Source: an uncultured Lachnospiraceae bacterium (lineage in GTDB: Bacteria; Bacillota; Clostridia; Lachnospirales; Lachnospiraceae). From it: a stretch of 42,412 bases of DNA. The notes under the pieces are model-generated. The model had not been told where the DNA came from. It saw nothing but the letters and a program-made list of their open reading frames with translations, and did not search any database. This document shows positions 29,172 through 38,250 of this stretch, piece after piece. The stretch is from NCBI GenBank assembly GCA_947589175.1, contig CANPZR010000002.1, positions 1 to 42,412 of the forward strand, written 5' to 3'. Each line of letters begins with the position of its first letter. The first letter of the stretch is position 1. Position numbers and translations under genes: made by a program.

Positions 29172-32100
29172 CTATTTCCTTTGCTATTTTTCGCACTTTC
29201 CCATTCCACACAAAGGGAAACACCGCTACGTACTTCACATTCTCCGGTCGGTGCAGCTCGTAAATAGCCAGCGATGGCACCGTCTCATAATCCCCCCACA
29301 GAATCTGGGAATTGATAATAAAATTAAATTCAAATTCCACCATAAGCCGGAACATATCTTTAACATTCATTTCATCGACTCCGGCAAATGCCTCATCCAG
29401 AGAAATCATCCTCGGGGCGTCGTCCCTGGCGCCTCTGTACTTTGCCACAACAGCAGAAAACAGAGGTACATACATCGCCATCGCCTTTTCTCCGCCGCTG
29501 AATGTAAAAAACACCCGGTCTGTGAGTTCCTTCTTTTTCTCGCCGGTCTTCTGGCACTCCAGCTGAAATTCAAACCATTGCCGGTAATCCAGTATTTCCC
29601 GCATAATTCCATGGAAGGATTGATATCCCGCGCCCTCCTCCGCCTGCCTGCGCACCTCGTTAATTTTCGAGCGAAAATGCCCTGACAATTTTTCTATATC
29701 CTCCTCCCGCATGATTTCCGCGTCTTTCTGCAAAAGCTCTACCAGGGCGTTTGTGTCCAGCTGACCTTCCTTTTCCGCCCGCTTGCTCCTCCATCGGAGA
29801 CTGAGCCGCAGGCCGCTGGACGTCTGCATGGATTCCATAAGGGCGTTCATGTTTTCCACCCAGCGCCTGCTGGCATGAATCCTCGCCCGGATTTTCTTGC
29901 TGATCGTATTTGCCAGGATATCCTCGAACAACTCGCGGTCCTTGTCGCTGAGCAGGCGCTCCCGTTCCTCCCTGTCCGCTTCCAGCTTCTGCCGAAGTTC
30001 CCGGAATGAAATAGACGCGCCCCTGTATTTGGCACGAATATCCAAGCGGGATATCCGAACTCCCAGCTCGGAATACGCCTCGCTCAGCTCTTCAAAATCT
30101 GTCTGTAATGTAATCTGGTACTCTGTCAGGTGTACCTTATACTGATGAAATACTTCCTGCACCTTCCCATACAAATCCTCCTGGCTTTTCTCCCCGGTCA
30201 TTCCCCGCAGCATCCTCTGGACGTCTCTGGCCCTCTCCTCCGGCAGCTTTTCTCCGCTTTCCTCCGACAGTACGGACACATCTTCCACAGACAGCCTGTA
30301 CTCGCTGTCAAACACCTCTTCCAGCTGTTTTTTCCGCATTCTCTCCCTGGCAAAAAGCTCTTCGTTTGTCTGACGGTCTCCGCGAAGCTGCTCGATCTTG
30401 TCCTCCAGGTTTGTCTCTCTCCTGGCCGAGACCACAATCTCGTTCTGCAGCTCGCCCAGGCGCTTCACGCAGTAATCCAGACGATCGCGGATCTGCTCAT
30501 AATCCGTCAGCGCAAGCTGCTCGCGCACAGATAAAAGCTTCGCTTCCTGCTTTTTTTGGGCAGCTGATATACGGCCGATCTCATAACGGATATCGTCCAA
30601 ATCCTGATCCAGCTCCTGCAAGCTCTCTTCAAACCCTTCAAGCATGCGGGTGCCGTTTAAATAAGCGCCATGTCCCTTTTTGACATCTGATAGCAATCTG
30701 TCATATTGTCTCAGGTTTTCCATCTCTTTTTGAAATGCCTCAAGACGGTGGGGAAGATATGCCTTTGCGCAGATTTCCTGAGCCTGAAGACTTACATCCT
30801 CCCACTCCGCCCGCTTCCGCTCCGACTCTTCTTCTTTCCTGCGCAGCGCGGACAACATGTCCGACAGATTCTTTTCCTTTTCGTCTAACTGCTTTCCGGC
30901 CGTCTTCAAATCCTCATCTCTGGGAAAAGCCGAAAATTCTTCTTTTAATGTACATAGCCGGTTCTCCCGCTCACGCAGCTCCGCCTCCAGCTTCCCCAGG
31001 CTATCCTCCAGCTCACCCTGTCTCTGCCGCAGCTCGCGCAGTTTTTCCTCCTTGTAGCGCTCCCTTGAAGCCGCCCCTATAAATCTGGCCGCATAAGTCC
31101 GGCTTGTGTTTCCCTCCATGAGCCCTATCTGATAACGGCCCTGACGGTCGGTCCAGGTCCCGGTCATTCCCTCACTGCCACGCTCCAGCCCGATTGCCGA
31201 CAGCGCCGCGCTCACCTGCATATACCGCCAAATGTCCTCCTGCCCATTTTCCACGTCCAGAAGATCCGCCAGGCTGCCGCCTCGTGCAGGAACCGCATCA
31301 CTGAAAATATATTTGTCACAATGTCCGGCATCCAGCGCCATCACCGAATCCCGATATTCCCCCGGCACAATCAAGGCATCCAGCAGGCCCATCTGCAGAA
31401 GGGCTTCTTCAAGCTGTCCCCTCTCGCCGTCTGTCAGCTCGTCCTTAAAATCCACGGTTTTATAAAATTCCAGGAAGGGAATTTCAAGCTCTCTTAATTT
31501 TTCCCTGTTCCGCAGCACCTCAGGCGTCCGCTCCGGCTCCGGTTCCCTGACGCTCTCCCACTCTCCGATCTCAATCTGCAGCTGCTCCAGCTCTTCTTTC
31601 AAGGGCTGACACTGACGGATAATCCCGCTCTTTTGATCCCGCAGATCATCCTCAATACAGTTATGCCGGTTGCGGACAGACTGAATAATCTCCGAATAGT
31701 CGTCCCCGTACCGGTAACTCTCGATCCATCTTGCAATTTCCTGCAGCTCTTCCGATGGAACATGCAGTTCTTTATTTTCCTTTTCCCACCTGTAAATCCG
31801 TTCCAGCAATTCGCTCTTTGTCTCATGAAGCAATTCGGCATACTGCCCGCATTCCCGCTCCGCGGCGTCACGCGCAGCCTTGGCTTCATCCAGCTCCTGC
31901 AGGGCGCGGTCGTAAGCGTCGCGGACATACTTTTCTTTCTCCAGAATACGGATGCCCTCTTCCACCCTGTCGCGGTGCGCCTGAAATAATTGCTCGTGGG
32001 CGGCAAAGGAATACTCCTCGTCCCGCCTCTCGCGCAGCTCCTGAACCAAAAAGCCGCTATCGTCAAAGGGACTGTCCTCCATAAGATCTTCCATTTCCTC

Positions 32101-33285
32101 CAGAGAACGCAGAACCTGATCCCATTCCCGTTCGTTTTTCTCCTGCTGCCCCTTTCTTTTTTCTTCCATATCCAGTCGATTTTCCGACTTACGCGACTCC
32201 TGCCGCTCCTTCTCCTCTAACTGATCTCCACAGTCCCCGATCTCTCCAAGAATACGCTGTTCTTCATCCTTCAGCCGCGCCGCGTCACTCTGGGAAAGCG
32301 AGTCCTTTTCCTCCTGCATGACCTCCTGCTCCCTCGTCAGCGCCGTGTAATTCTCCCGTTCCCCGGTCAGGGCCGCCTCCGTTTCTTCCAGCTGTCTCGT
32401 CAGCTCACCGGCCATTTTTTCATATCTGTCACATTCTTTTCCTGCTTCCAGATACGCCTCCGCCTTGTCATACAGAACTGCCCGGACATACTGTTCATAG
32501 GTGCGCGCAATCTGATCCGCCGCGCCAATGCTGTCCTTCAGAGAATCCAGGCTGGTTCTCATATTGTCCATATTTTCTATGGCTTCTGACATCGGGCGCA
32601 GATCCTCCTCCGACAGCGTCTGCAGGGAATTGCTCAGAATATCATTGATCACAGAGGGCTTAAAATCCTTTGAAAGCTTCGGCGTGCGAAGCTGTATAAG
32701 CAGCTCCAGCAGCTCCTTGTACTCCTCGATTGTGTCAAATCCGAACAAAAGGCGGTTCACGCAGCTGACGTACTCACTCTGCGTATCCATCACCTTTCCG
32801 CCATCCTCTAAGCGGTTGCGCAGTTCCGTTCTGGAAAAAGGTATTTTGTTATGAACGTCGCGGTAGAGAAAAAAATCCTTCCCGATTCTTCTTCCATCTG
32901 TAATGCAGAAATACCAAGACTCCAGTTTTTTATTTTTTCTTGCGCGAAGTCCGATGCCGATAGTCACGTACTGATCGGTCTCGCGGCGCCTGCACTCCAG
33001 ATAGAGATAGCCTGTCCGCTCATCGCGCTCATCCCCTTCCTCCAGAAGATAATTTTCCATCTTCCTCGCCCGCGATCCAAACGGATCCAGCCGCTCCGGG
33101 CGCATATTCCCATCCAGCAGAAGAGGAATAAGGCTCTGCATCGTCACGGATTTTCCGGAACCATTTGCCCCGCGCAATAACATCCTGCCATCCAAAAAAT
33201 AATATTCTTCCTCATCGTAATACCAGAAGTTGATCAGCCCCACTCTGTGCATCTGCCATTTATCATTTCTCATAACTCTCTCCAT
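29152..33285 (-). CDS. jetC: Wadjet system SMC/MukB-like ATPase JetC (TIGR02680-like)
   Basis: 1377 aa; MHRVGLINFWYYDEEEYYFLDGRMLLRGANGSGKSVTMQSLIPLLLDGNMRPERLDPFGSRARKMENYLL; long coiled coils; VFFTFSGGEKAMAMYVPLFSAVVAKY...MISLDEAFAGVDEMN. Confidence 0.9.
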   Translation of the reverse strand: MERVMRNDKWQMHRVGLINFWYYDEEEYYFLDGRMLLRGANGSGKSVTMQSLIPLLLDGNMRPERLDPFGSRARKMENYLLEEGDERDERTGYLYLECRRRETDQYVTIGIGLRARKNKKLESWYFCITDGRRIGKDFFLYRDVHNKIPFSRTELRNRLEDGGKVMDTQSEYVSCVNRLLFGFDTIEEYKELLELLIQLRTPKLSKDFKPSVINDILSNSLQTLSEEDLRPMSEAIENMDNMRTSLDSLKDSIGAADQIARTYEQYVRAVLYDKAEAYLEAGKECDRYEKMAGELTRQLEETEAALTGERENYTALTREQEVMQEEKDSLSQSDAARLKDEEQRILGEIGDCGDQLEEKERQESRKSENRLDMEEKRKGQQEKNEREWDQVLRSLEEMEDLMEDSPFDDSGFLVQELRERRDEEYSFAAHEQLFQAHRDRVEEGIRILEKEKYVRDAYDRALQELDEAKAARDAAERECGQYAELLHETKSELLERIYRWEKENKELHVPSEELQEIARWIESYRYGDDYSEIIQSVRNRHNCIEDDLRDQKSGIIRQCQPLKEELEQLQIEIGEWESVREPEPERTPEVLRNREKLRELEIPFLEFYKTVDFKDELTDGERGQLEEALLQMGLLDALIVPGEYRDSVMALDAGHCDKYIFSDAVPARGGSLADLLDVENGQEDIWRYMQVSAALSAIGLERGSEGMTGTWTDRQGRYQIGLMEGNTSRTYAARFIGAASRERYKEEKLRELRQRQGELEDSLGKLEAELRERENRLCTLKEEFSAFPRDEDLKTAGKQLDEKEKNLSDMLSALRRKEEESERKRAEWEDVSLQAQEICAKAYLPHRLEAFQKEMENLRQYDRLLSDVKKGHGAYLNGTRMLEGFEESLQELDQDLDDIRYEIGRISAAQKKQEAKLLSVREQLALTDYEQIRDRLDYCVKRLGELQNEIVVSARRETNLEDKIEQLRGDRQTNEELFARERMRKKQLEEVFDSEYRLSVEDVSVLSEESGEKLPEERARDVQRMLRGMTGEKSQEDLYGKVQEVFHQYKVHLTEYQITLQTDFEELSEAYSELGVRISRLDIRAKYRGASISFRELRQKLEADREERERLLSDKDRELFEDILANTISKKIRARIHASRRWVENMNALMESMQTSSGLRLSLRWRSKRAEKEGQLDTNALVELLQKDAEIMREEDIEKLSGHFRSKINEVRRQAEEGAGYQSFHGIMREILDYRQWFEFQLECQKTGEKKKELTDRVFFTFSGGEKAMAMYVPLFSAVVAKYRGARDDAPRMISLDEAFAGVDEMNVKDMFRLMVEFEFNFIINSQILWGDYETVPSLAIYELHRPENVKYVAVFPFVWNGKVRKIAKEIGDEIVL

Positions 33286-33290
33286 TGCTA

Positions 33291-34427
33291 TTATTCATTC
33301 TGCTGTTGAAAATCCGCCGGATACTCTCCCGCAATCTTCCCGACCACCGGATTTACAAACACATCACTGCCGCTCATCTGTATCAGCTGAAGCTCTTCCA
33401 TATACTGCGTAATCTCCCTGATGAGCTCTGCCGTCGTCTTTTCCCTGTAGGTCTTGATAAAACCGTTTCCATACATCGTCTTGCACGTTTCAATAATCTG
33501 CTCAAATTTTGCCCGTGAAATGCAGATTCTCTCATTCGCCGGCACCTCGATTTTCCCCTGTTCAACTTCGCGCAAGAGCAGCCCGCCGCACAAGAGCGCA
33601 ATATCCGAGAGCGTATTTTCTTCCGGAAAACACCGCCCCATGCGACTCTCCTCGCCTAACACCATAAAAGCGCTTGTCCGATGAATCTGAAGGCTGCAGT
33701 CAAACAGCTCCTCCAGCTCGCCCCGAAGCATCCCCCGGTAATTTCGGATATAGGCAAAATCCTCTTCGTTGCGATCCGTCTTGCTGATTCCCATAGACAT
33801 GATCAGATTGCGGTACACCCGCTGCCTGCGGACGATTCCGCGATCCGCGTTGATATCAATCCACTCCTCATTCAGAAAATCCTCCTGTCCCGTATATCCC
33901 ATGATGTCTCTGGTGAAATTCCGGGTAAAATATTTGGATACTCCTGTATTTTCATATAAAACCTCGCTGTCCGCGTCTTTTGCAAATCCCTCCTCATCCC
34001 CATCGTTTACATTCATCATGCCGCACCCGACACAAAATTTGATGACGCGGATCAAACTGCGCCGATGGTGGTAGACGGTCCAGTCCGTATCCATCTCCTG
34101 ATTCTGTCCCTGCACATATTCTGTGAGCTCCGACAGAACGAACTGCTCCTCCGGCTCCTTATCCTCTAAAAACATAAGGACACAGCAAAAATACACATAG
34201 TCCCGGATACCCTTAAATTCCAATATTCCCATCCAGTTCTCCGGCTCCGCGGGCACTTTTTCCGCCTTGACAAGCATAGGATTGACAATTACCTGATAGC
34301 CCATTTTTTCCATGAGAAATTTTTTTACTTCTCCCAGCTCATCCTTGAGCTGATAATACAGTTCTTTTTCCCGCGATTTCAGAATCCAGCGGCGACTGAG
34401 CAAAATCTCCAGCGCCTTCACTGCCAT
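33291..34427 (-). CDS. jetB: Wadjet system subunit JetB (TIGR02678/DUF2398-like)
   Basis: From MAVKALEILLSRRWILKSREKELYYQLKDELGEVKKFLMEKMGYQVIVNPMLVKAEKVP; overlaps the jetA stop by 10 nt; positional context. Confidence 0.82.
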   Translation of the reverse strand: MAVKALEILLSRRWILKSREKELYYQLKDELGEVKKFLMEKMGYQVIVNPMLVKAEKVPAEPENWMGILEFKGIRDYVYFCCVLMFLEDKEPEEQFVLSELTEYVQGQNQEMDTDWTVYHHRRSLIRVIKFCVGCGMMNVNDGDEEGFAKDADSEVLYENTGVSKYFTRNFTRDIMGYTGQEDFLNEEWIDINADRGIVRRQRVYRNLIMSMGISKTDRNEEDFAYIRNYRGMLRGELEELFDCSLQIHRTSAFMVLGEESRMGRCFPEENTLSDIALLCGGLLLREVEQGKIEVPANERICISRAKFEQIIETCKTMYGNGFIKTYREKTTAELIREITQYMEELQLIQMSGSDVFVNPVVGKIAGEYPADFQQQNE

Positions 34428-35908
34428 CCCTCCTCCCCGGTAAATACCAATGTGTATGCGGGCATCGTAAATTCTCCATCGGTGCAATGAAGCACACAAG
34501 TCTCCCCTGCATTTTCCTCGATATAATACTCCCGTCCCTCCTCCGTCTTCGCCCTCTTGCTTTTTCTTTCCAGCGCCTTGGAGAGCCATGTCAGAAAAAC
34601 ATTCCGAATCTGCGGCTCAATCACTGGAAGTTTAGAAAAATCCAGACGGCCGCCCTCAATATATCCCTGCAGCAGAGCCCGTTCCCGCTGCGCGCGTTCC
34701 AGAATCTGGCGTCGGGTCCTCTCCTTTTCCTCCGTGCGGTACACAATTCCTGTCCTCTGGGTCTTTCCGCGGTAAGTGCGCACTCTCGGCTGTATCGTGA
34801 CCCAATGCGGCGGTTCCTCGTACACGCCGCTGTTGATGCTCTCCGTCTCCCGTATCACATCCGCTTTTAAGTGCAACGGCTTCTCAATGCCAAAGACACA
34901 GGCGGACAATCTGTGGGCCTCGTTCAGATTCCGGCATTTCATAAACATCTGTGCAAGCTTTTTGTACTCCTCCCGCCGATTCGCCCCGCGATTGCTCCAC
35001 TCGCTGATCCGCATGGCATAACGGGTAATCTTTCGTATGATTTCATTTGTCGTGTCAAATACCTTGCCCGCCTCTGACTCTTTCCCGTCTCCTCCATAAA
35101 ACCATCGGACAATGCTGTCCCATCGTCCCATGATATTCTCCCACACCTTTTCCTCCGACACTTCCACATCCATACGCGGAATCGCCAGCTCATACTCCTT
35201 CACGCTCGTCAGAATTTCCTCACATGTACGCTCATCCACTCCTTGAATATACTTCTCAATCATGGCCGCGTTCATCTGCAGGCTCTTCACAAAATTCCTC
35301 AGGTATTCAATCAGACGATCCTTGAACACGAGAAACTCTTTCGTCTTCATCATCTCTTCCGCTTTCACACTATTGAGCGTTCTCATGTAATCCTGATAAT
35401 TCTGGTTCAAGCGGACAAAATCATTGTTCAGGTCGTTCCACCATCCGTAAATCCTCTCGCCCGGCTGTCCCCGCATATCCTTCATCCGTGAAAAATGCAG
35501 GCGGATCCGTTCAAGCAGCGTCGGCTCCAGAGACGCCCCCTCAACAAACAAATTCTCCAGACGCACCACCATGCGCTCAATTTCAACCGAATATTCGGAT
35601 AACTGATAGCGGAATTTTTTATTTTTAAATTCCTCTATCGTGCTGACCTTGCGGGCATCCTGAATCGTGGCAAGGTTCCCCCACTCCACCAGCACAGCGA
35701 GATCCTGCTGGCACTGCTCCATCGTATAATCTGAAAAAAGAGGGTCCTGCCTGAGCTCCTCATACACTTCTTCCTGATACATCCAATATCTCAGTTGCTC
35801 ATAATATAAATAAAAAAGCCGCACAATAGGACGATACCGGTCTGTATTTTCCACATTCAGATACTTCGCCTCTGTGAGCGGCTTCGTCAATTTCTCTGTG
35901 ACCTTCAT
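34418..35908 (-). CDS. jetA: Wadjet system subunit JetA (TIGR02677/DUF2397-like)
   Basis: YLNVENTDRYRPIVRLFYLYYEQLRYWMYQEEVYEELRQDPLFSDYTMEQCQQDLAVLVEWGNLATIQD; first gene of the jet operon. Confidence 0.85.
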   Translation of the reverse strand: MKVTEKLTKPLTEAKYLNVENTDRYRPIVRLFYLYYEQLRYWMYQEEVYEELRQDPLFSDYTMEQCQQDLAVLVEWGNLATIQDARKVSTIEEFKNKKFRYQLSEYSVEIERMVVRLENLFVEGASLEPTLLERIRLHFSRMKDMRGQPGERIYGWWNDLNNDFVRLNQNYQDYMRTLNSVKAEEMMKTKEFLVFKDRLIEYLRNFVKSLQMNAAMIEKYIQGVDERTCEEILTSVKEYELAIPRMDVEVSEEKVWENIMGRWDSIVRWFYGGDGKESEAGKVFDTTNEIIRKITRYAMRISEWSNRGANRREEYKKLAQMFMKCRNLNEAHRLSACVFGIEKPLHLKADVIRETESINSGVYEEPPHWVTIQPRVRTYRGKTQRTGIVYRTEEKERTRRQILERAQRERALLQGYIEGGRLDFSKLPVIEPQIRNVFLTWLSKALERKSKRAKTEEGREYYIEENAGETCVLHCTDGEFTMPAYTLVFTGEEGWQ

Positions 35909-35952
35909 AAGGGGTAGCCTCTCCTTCCTTCGTCTTACGCTTACACTGTATC

Positions 35953-35993
35953 GAACATATGTTCAGTATATCATGAATCCATTCTCGTGTAAA
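35953..35993 (-). promoter_or_regulatory. Sigma-A promoter abutting a LexA (SOS) box, upstream of jetA
   Basis: Minus strand TTTACA (35993-35988), 17-nt spacer CGAGAATGGATTCATGA, TATACT (35970-35965), then GAACATATGTTC (35964-35953), a perfect 12-bp palindrome matching the Gram-positive LexA consensus GAACNNNNGTTC. Confidence 0.8.
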
Positions 35994-36025
35994 GGTTATT
36001 TTCTATTTTTTTCCTGCTGCTTTTT

Positions 36026-36649
36026 TTACTGCTTCATCACCCAGGCAAACGCCTTCGCCATTCTCTGATCGGTCTCCCTAAAATGCCCGCCCGGATTCCA
36101 TTCCAGAACGCAGGTTTTCCCCTGCCCTTTCAGCCAGTCATAGGTCTCGCGAATCCTCTCCCCCACGGTAGCCATAACGGGGTTCCGCGTCTTCTCCTCC
36201 TTGCTGCCAAGGCTGAGATACACCGTGTCGCTCTGAAATTCATGCTCTTTCATATATTCCACAAATCCCGGAAACCAAACCGAGGGGGACGCCGCGGCAA
36301 CCCCCTCAAATATACTCGTCTGGCACGCTGCCCATAAAGCAAACAGCCCCGCCAGCGAATAACCGCCGATGTAGTATCTCTTGCTCTGGTCGGTACAATA
36401 AGCAAGCACCTCCGAAAGCGTGCGGGCCGCCCCATCCCCAAAGTCTTCTTCCCCATACACCGCAGGGGCGCTCCACGGAGACAAATCCAAATTCCAATTC
36501 TCCACCTGAAAAGCAATTAACCGGAATCCTTCATCAACATTCTCACTTATGAAAGCAAATTCTTTTTCAAGCAGCGCGGCTTCGTGGGCATTGACCATCT
36601 GTATCAGAATTGTAGACGCTGATGGGGAACCGTATTCAAATGTAAGCAT
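36026..36649 (-). CDS. Alpha/beta-hydrolase, esterase-like
   Basis: GGYSLAGLFALWAACQTSIFEGVAAASPSVWFPGFVEYM (nucleophile elbow GYSLAG) and a C-terminal His near NPGGHF. Confidence 0.8.
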   Translation of the reverse strand: MLTFEYGSPSASTILIQMVNAHEAALLEKEFAFISENVDEGFRLIAFQVENWNLDLSPWSAPAVYGEEDFGDGAARTLSEVLAYCTDQSKRYYIGGYSLAGLFALWAACQTSIFEGVAAASPSVWFPGFVEYMKEHEFQSDTVYLSLGSKEEKTRNPVMATVGERIRETYDWLKGQGKTCVLEWNPGGHFRETDQRMAKAFAWVMKQ

Positions 36650-36712
36650 TGTAAATCTCCTATTTTTTGCGCATTTTGCCGGGACTCTCATATCCTCTCT
36701 TGTTGCTTTTAC

Positions 36713-37111
36713 TTAATTTGCGTTCAGCTTAGACAAAAGAGCTTCCTGAAGCGTCTGCGAAAAATTTATTCCCCGTCTTGTGGCCTCATCGTTCATCCAC
36801 TCCGGGATGCTCAACGTCTTCTTTACTGCTCTTGACCGACTTTTTCTCCAATATTCATACATGTCAATCTCAACCACCATAAGGCAGCCGCCCTCTTCCG
36901 CTTTAATCGCATCCGGCTCCGATGCTTCCGGAATCTTTTCACCTGCCTCCATCATGCTTGAGATAGACAGACCGAGCGCATCCACCGCCATCTCATACGA
37001 CTGTTTCATATCCTCACCCTGTGTCATACATTCTGGGATATCCGGGAATGTCACCCAGAACCCGCCTTCCTCCGCTCTGTGAAAAATGGCAGGGAAAAAA
37101 AGTCTTTCCAT
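36713..37111 (-). CDS. HicB-family antitoxin-like protein
   Basis: From MERLFFPAIFHRAEEGGFWVTFPDIPECMTQGEDMKQSYEMAVDALGLSISSMMEAGEKIPEAS plus C-terminal RHH-like KTLSIPEWMNDEATRRGINFSQTLQEALLSKL. Confidence 0.85.
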   Translation of the reverse strand: MERLFFPAIFHRAEEGGFWVTFPDIPECMTQGEDMKQSYEMAVDALGLSISSMMEAGEKIPEASEPDAIKAEEGGCLMVVEIDMYEYWRKSRSRAVKKTLSIPEWMNDEATRRGINFSQTLQEALLSKLNAN

Positions 37112-37228
37112 ACGTGACAGCCTCCTTTTCCTTATCTTGATTATATTACGTATTCTTACGTATTGCAAGACTTTTTACATAATTTACACAATTCTACATT
37201 CATTCATGATAAATGACTACCAAATTCA

Positions 37229-37300
37229 AGTTTCACCAATCTTACCTTTCCTCCTCATACTCCTCGATTGCGCCATCTACGCCATACGCATATTCCCTCC
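37229..37300 (-). pseudogene. 3' fragment homologous to the end of the Ser-rich gene at 40895-41374
   Basis: caccaatctt-c-tttcctcctcatactcctcgattgcg-catctacgccatacgcat matches 40896-40955 nearly base for base; encodes ...YAYGVDDAIEEYEEER only. Confidence 0.7.
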
Positions 37301-37528
37301 CTATCTCTTTTTCTTATTTTCCATACTTGAAACAACTGCTCCCAATTTTAACGAATCTTCCAGTGTCCATTTCTTTCCAGAACCAATACTCGCTCCCATT
37401 GCTGCTCCGAAAACAGCTCCCTTGTCAATTTTCTTGTTCTTATCAAAAGCTCCTCCTGTACCCAACGCTGCTCCTACAATCGCATCCTTGTCTCCAAATA
37501 ATCCCATATTAATCTCCCTTCCGACCAC
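37301..37528 (-). CDS. Small glycine-rich protein, unknown
   Basis: 75 aa MVGREINMGLFGDKDAIVGAALGTGGAFDKNKKIDKGAVFGAAMGASIGSGKKWTLEDSLKLGAVVSSMENKKKR. Confidence 0.5.
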   Translation of the reverse strand: MVGREINMGLFGDKDAIVGAALGTGGAFDKNKKIDKGAVFGAAMGASIGSGKKWTLEDSLKLGAVVSSMENKKKR

Positions 37529-37700
37529 TATGTAGTCTAAAACATCAACAAATATTTAATTGTTATCAAAGTAAATTTCCTGCAGCCTTCACAAAATATC
37601 TTTTCTTTCTTGGTCATTCACACCTCCCGCTTTCTTGTGTTGTGAATTCACATTGCTCTTAAATTTTTGCCGACTCCATGTTATGCTCCATATTATTTAT

Positions 37701-37872
37701 TTTTCTTGGTTATCTTGCACTTCCATTCTACATCCTTACCAGTACCATAAAACGGTCTTGTTCTTCGAACTTATGTTTCCCTTATGGTCGAAAATATAAG
37801 TGCGACCATGCTGGACACACCCTATAAAAACTATGCCAGTTCATTTTTTTACTTTATGCCGTATTTTTCCTG
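37701..37872. repeat. Island repeat copy 1
   Basis: Shares cttggttatcttgcac...cagtaccataaaacggtcttgttcttcgaacttatgtttcccttatgg with copy 3, and gtcttgttcttcgaactta...cctataaaaactatg-cagttcatttttt..ctttatgccgtatttttcc with copy 2. Confidence 0.85.
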
Positions 37873-38109
37873 CAACCGCTTAACTTCTTGGCCGAACCGA
37901 CGTGTGATTTCCCTTCTTTCTTTCATTTCCGGATTTCCGTCGATTCCGGCATTTCTTGGCTTGTCTTTATACTTTTCCTCAATAGCCTCCGCCTGACTCA
38001 TTGTTTCTTCCATCAATCGTTTTCCTTCCTCCATATATGCGTCCCATGCTTCTTTATCGTTTCTTTCTTTCATACTTGAAGCCATACTTTTTCGCCAACC
38101 TCCTGACAT
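37849..38109 (-). CDS. Small charged protein, unknown
   Basis: 86 aa ORF; C-terminus (QEVKRLQEKYGIK) resembles the end of the 72-aa ORF at 40342-40560 (DEIREKYGIKPKN). Confidence 0.5.
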   Translation of the reverse strand: MSGGWRKSMASSMKERNDKEAWDAYMEEGKRLMEETMSQAEAIEEKYKDKPRNAGIDGNPEMKERREITRRFGQEVKRLQEKYGIK

Positions 38110-38250
38110 TTGACTTCCCTCCGGATAATTCTATCATATTAAACTATGCTTATCAGTACTTTATTAAGCTATTCTTTAATTTCTTTTGCATCTTGTCAGC
38201 ACAATATTGCACAAATGCGGATAAGTTCATGTTTTTCAACTTTGCTGTGT

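Noticed and set aside
34428-34589. N-terminal extension of the jetB ORF
   Set aside because: Overlaps the end of jetA with out-of-frame, Arg/Gly-rich sequence; MAVKALEILL at 34427 is the better start.
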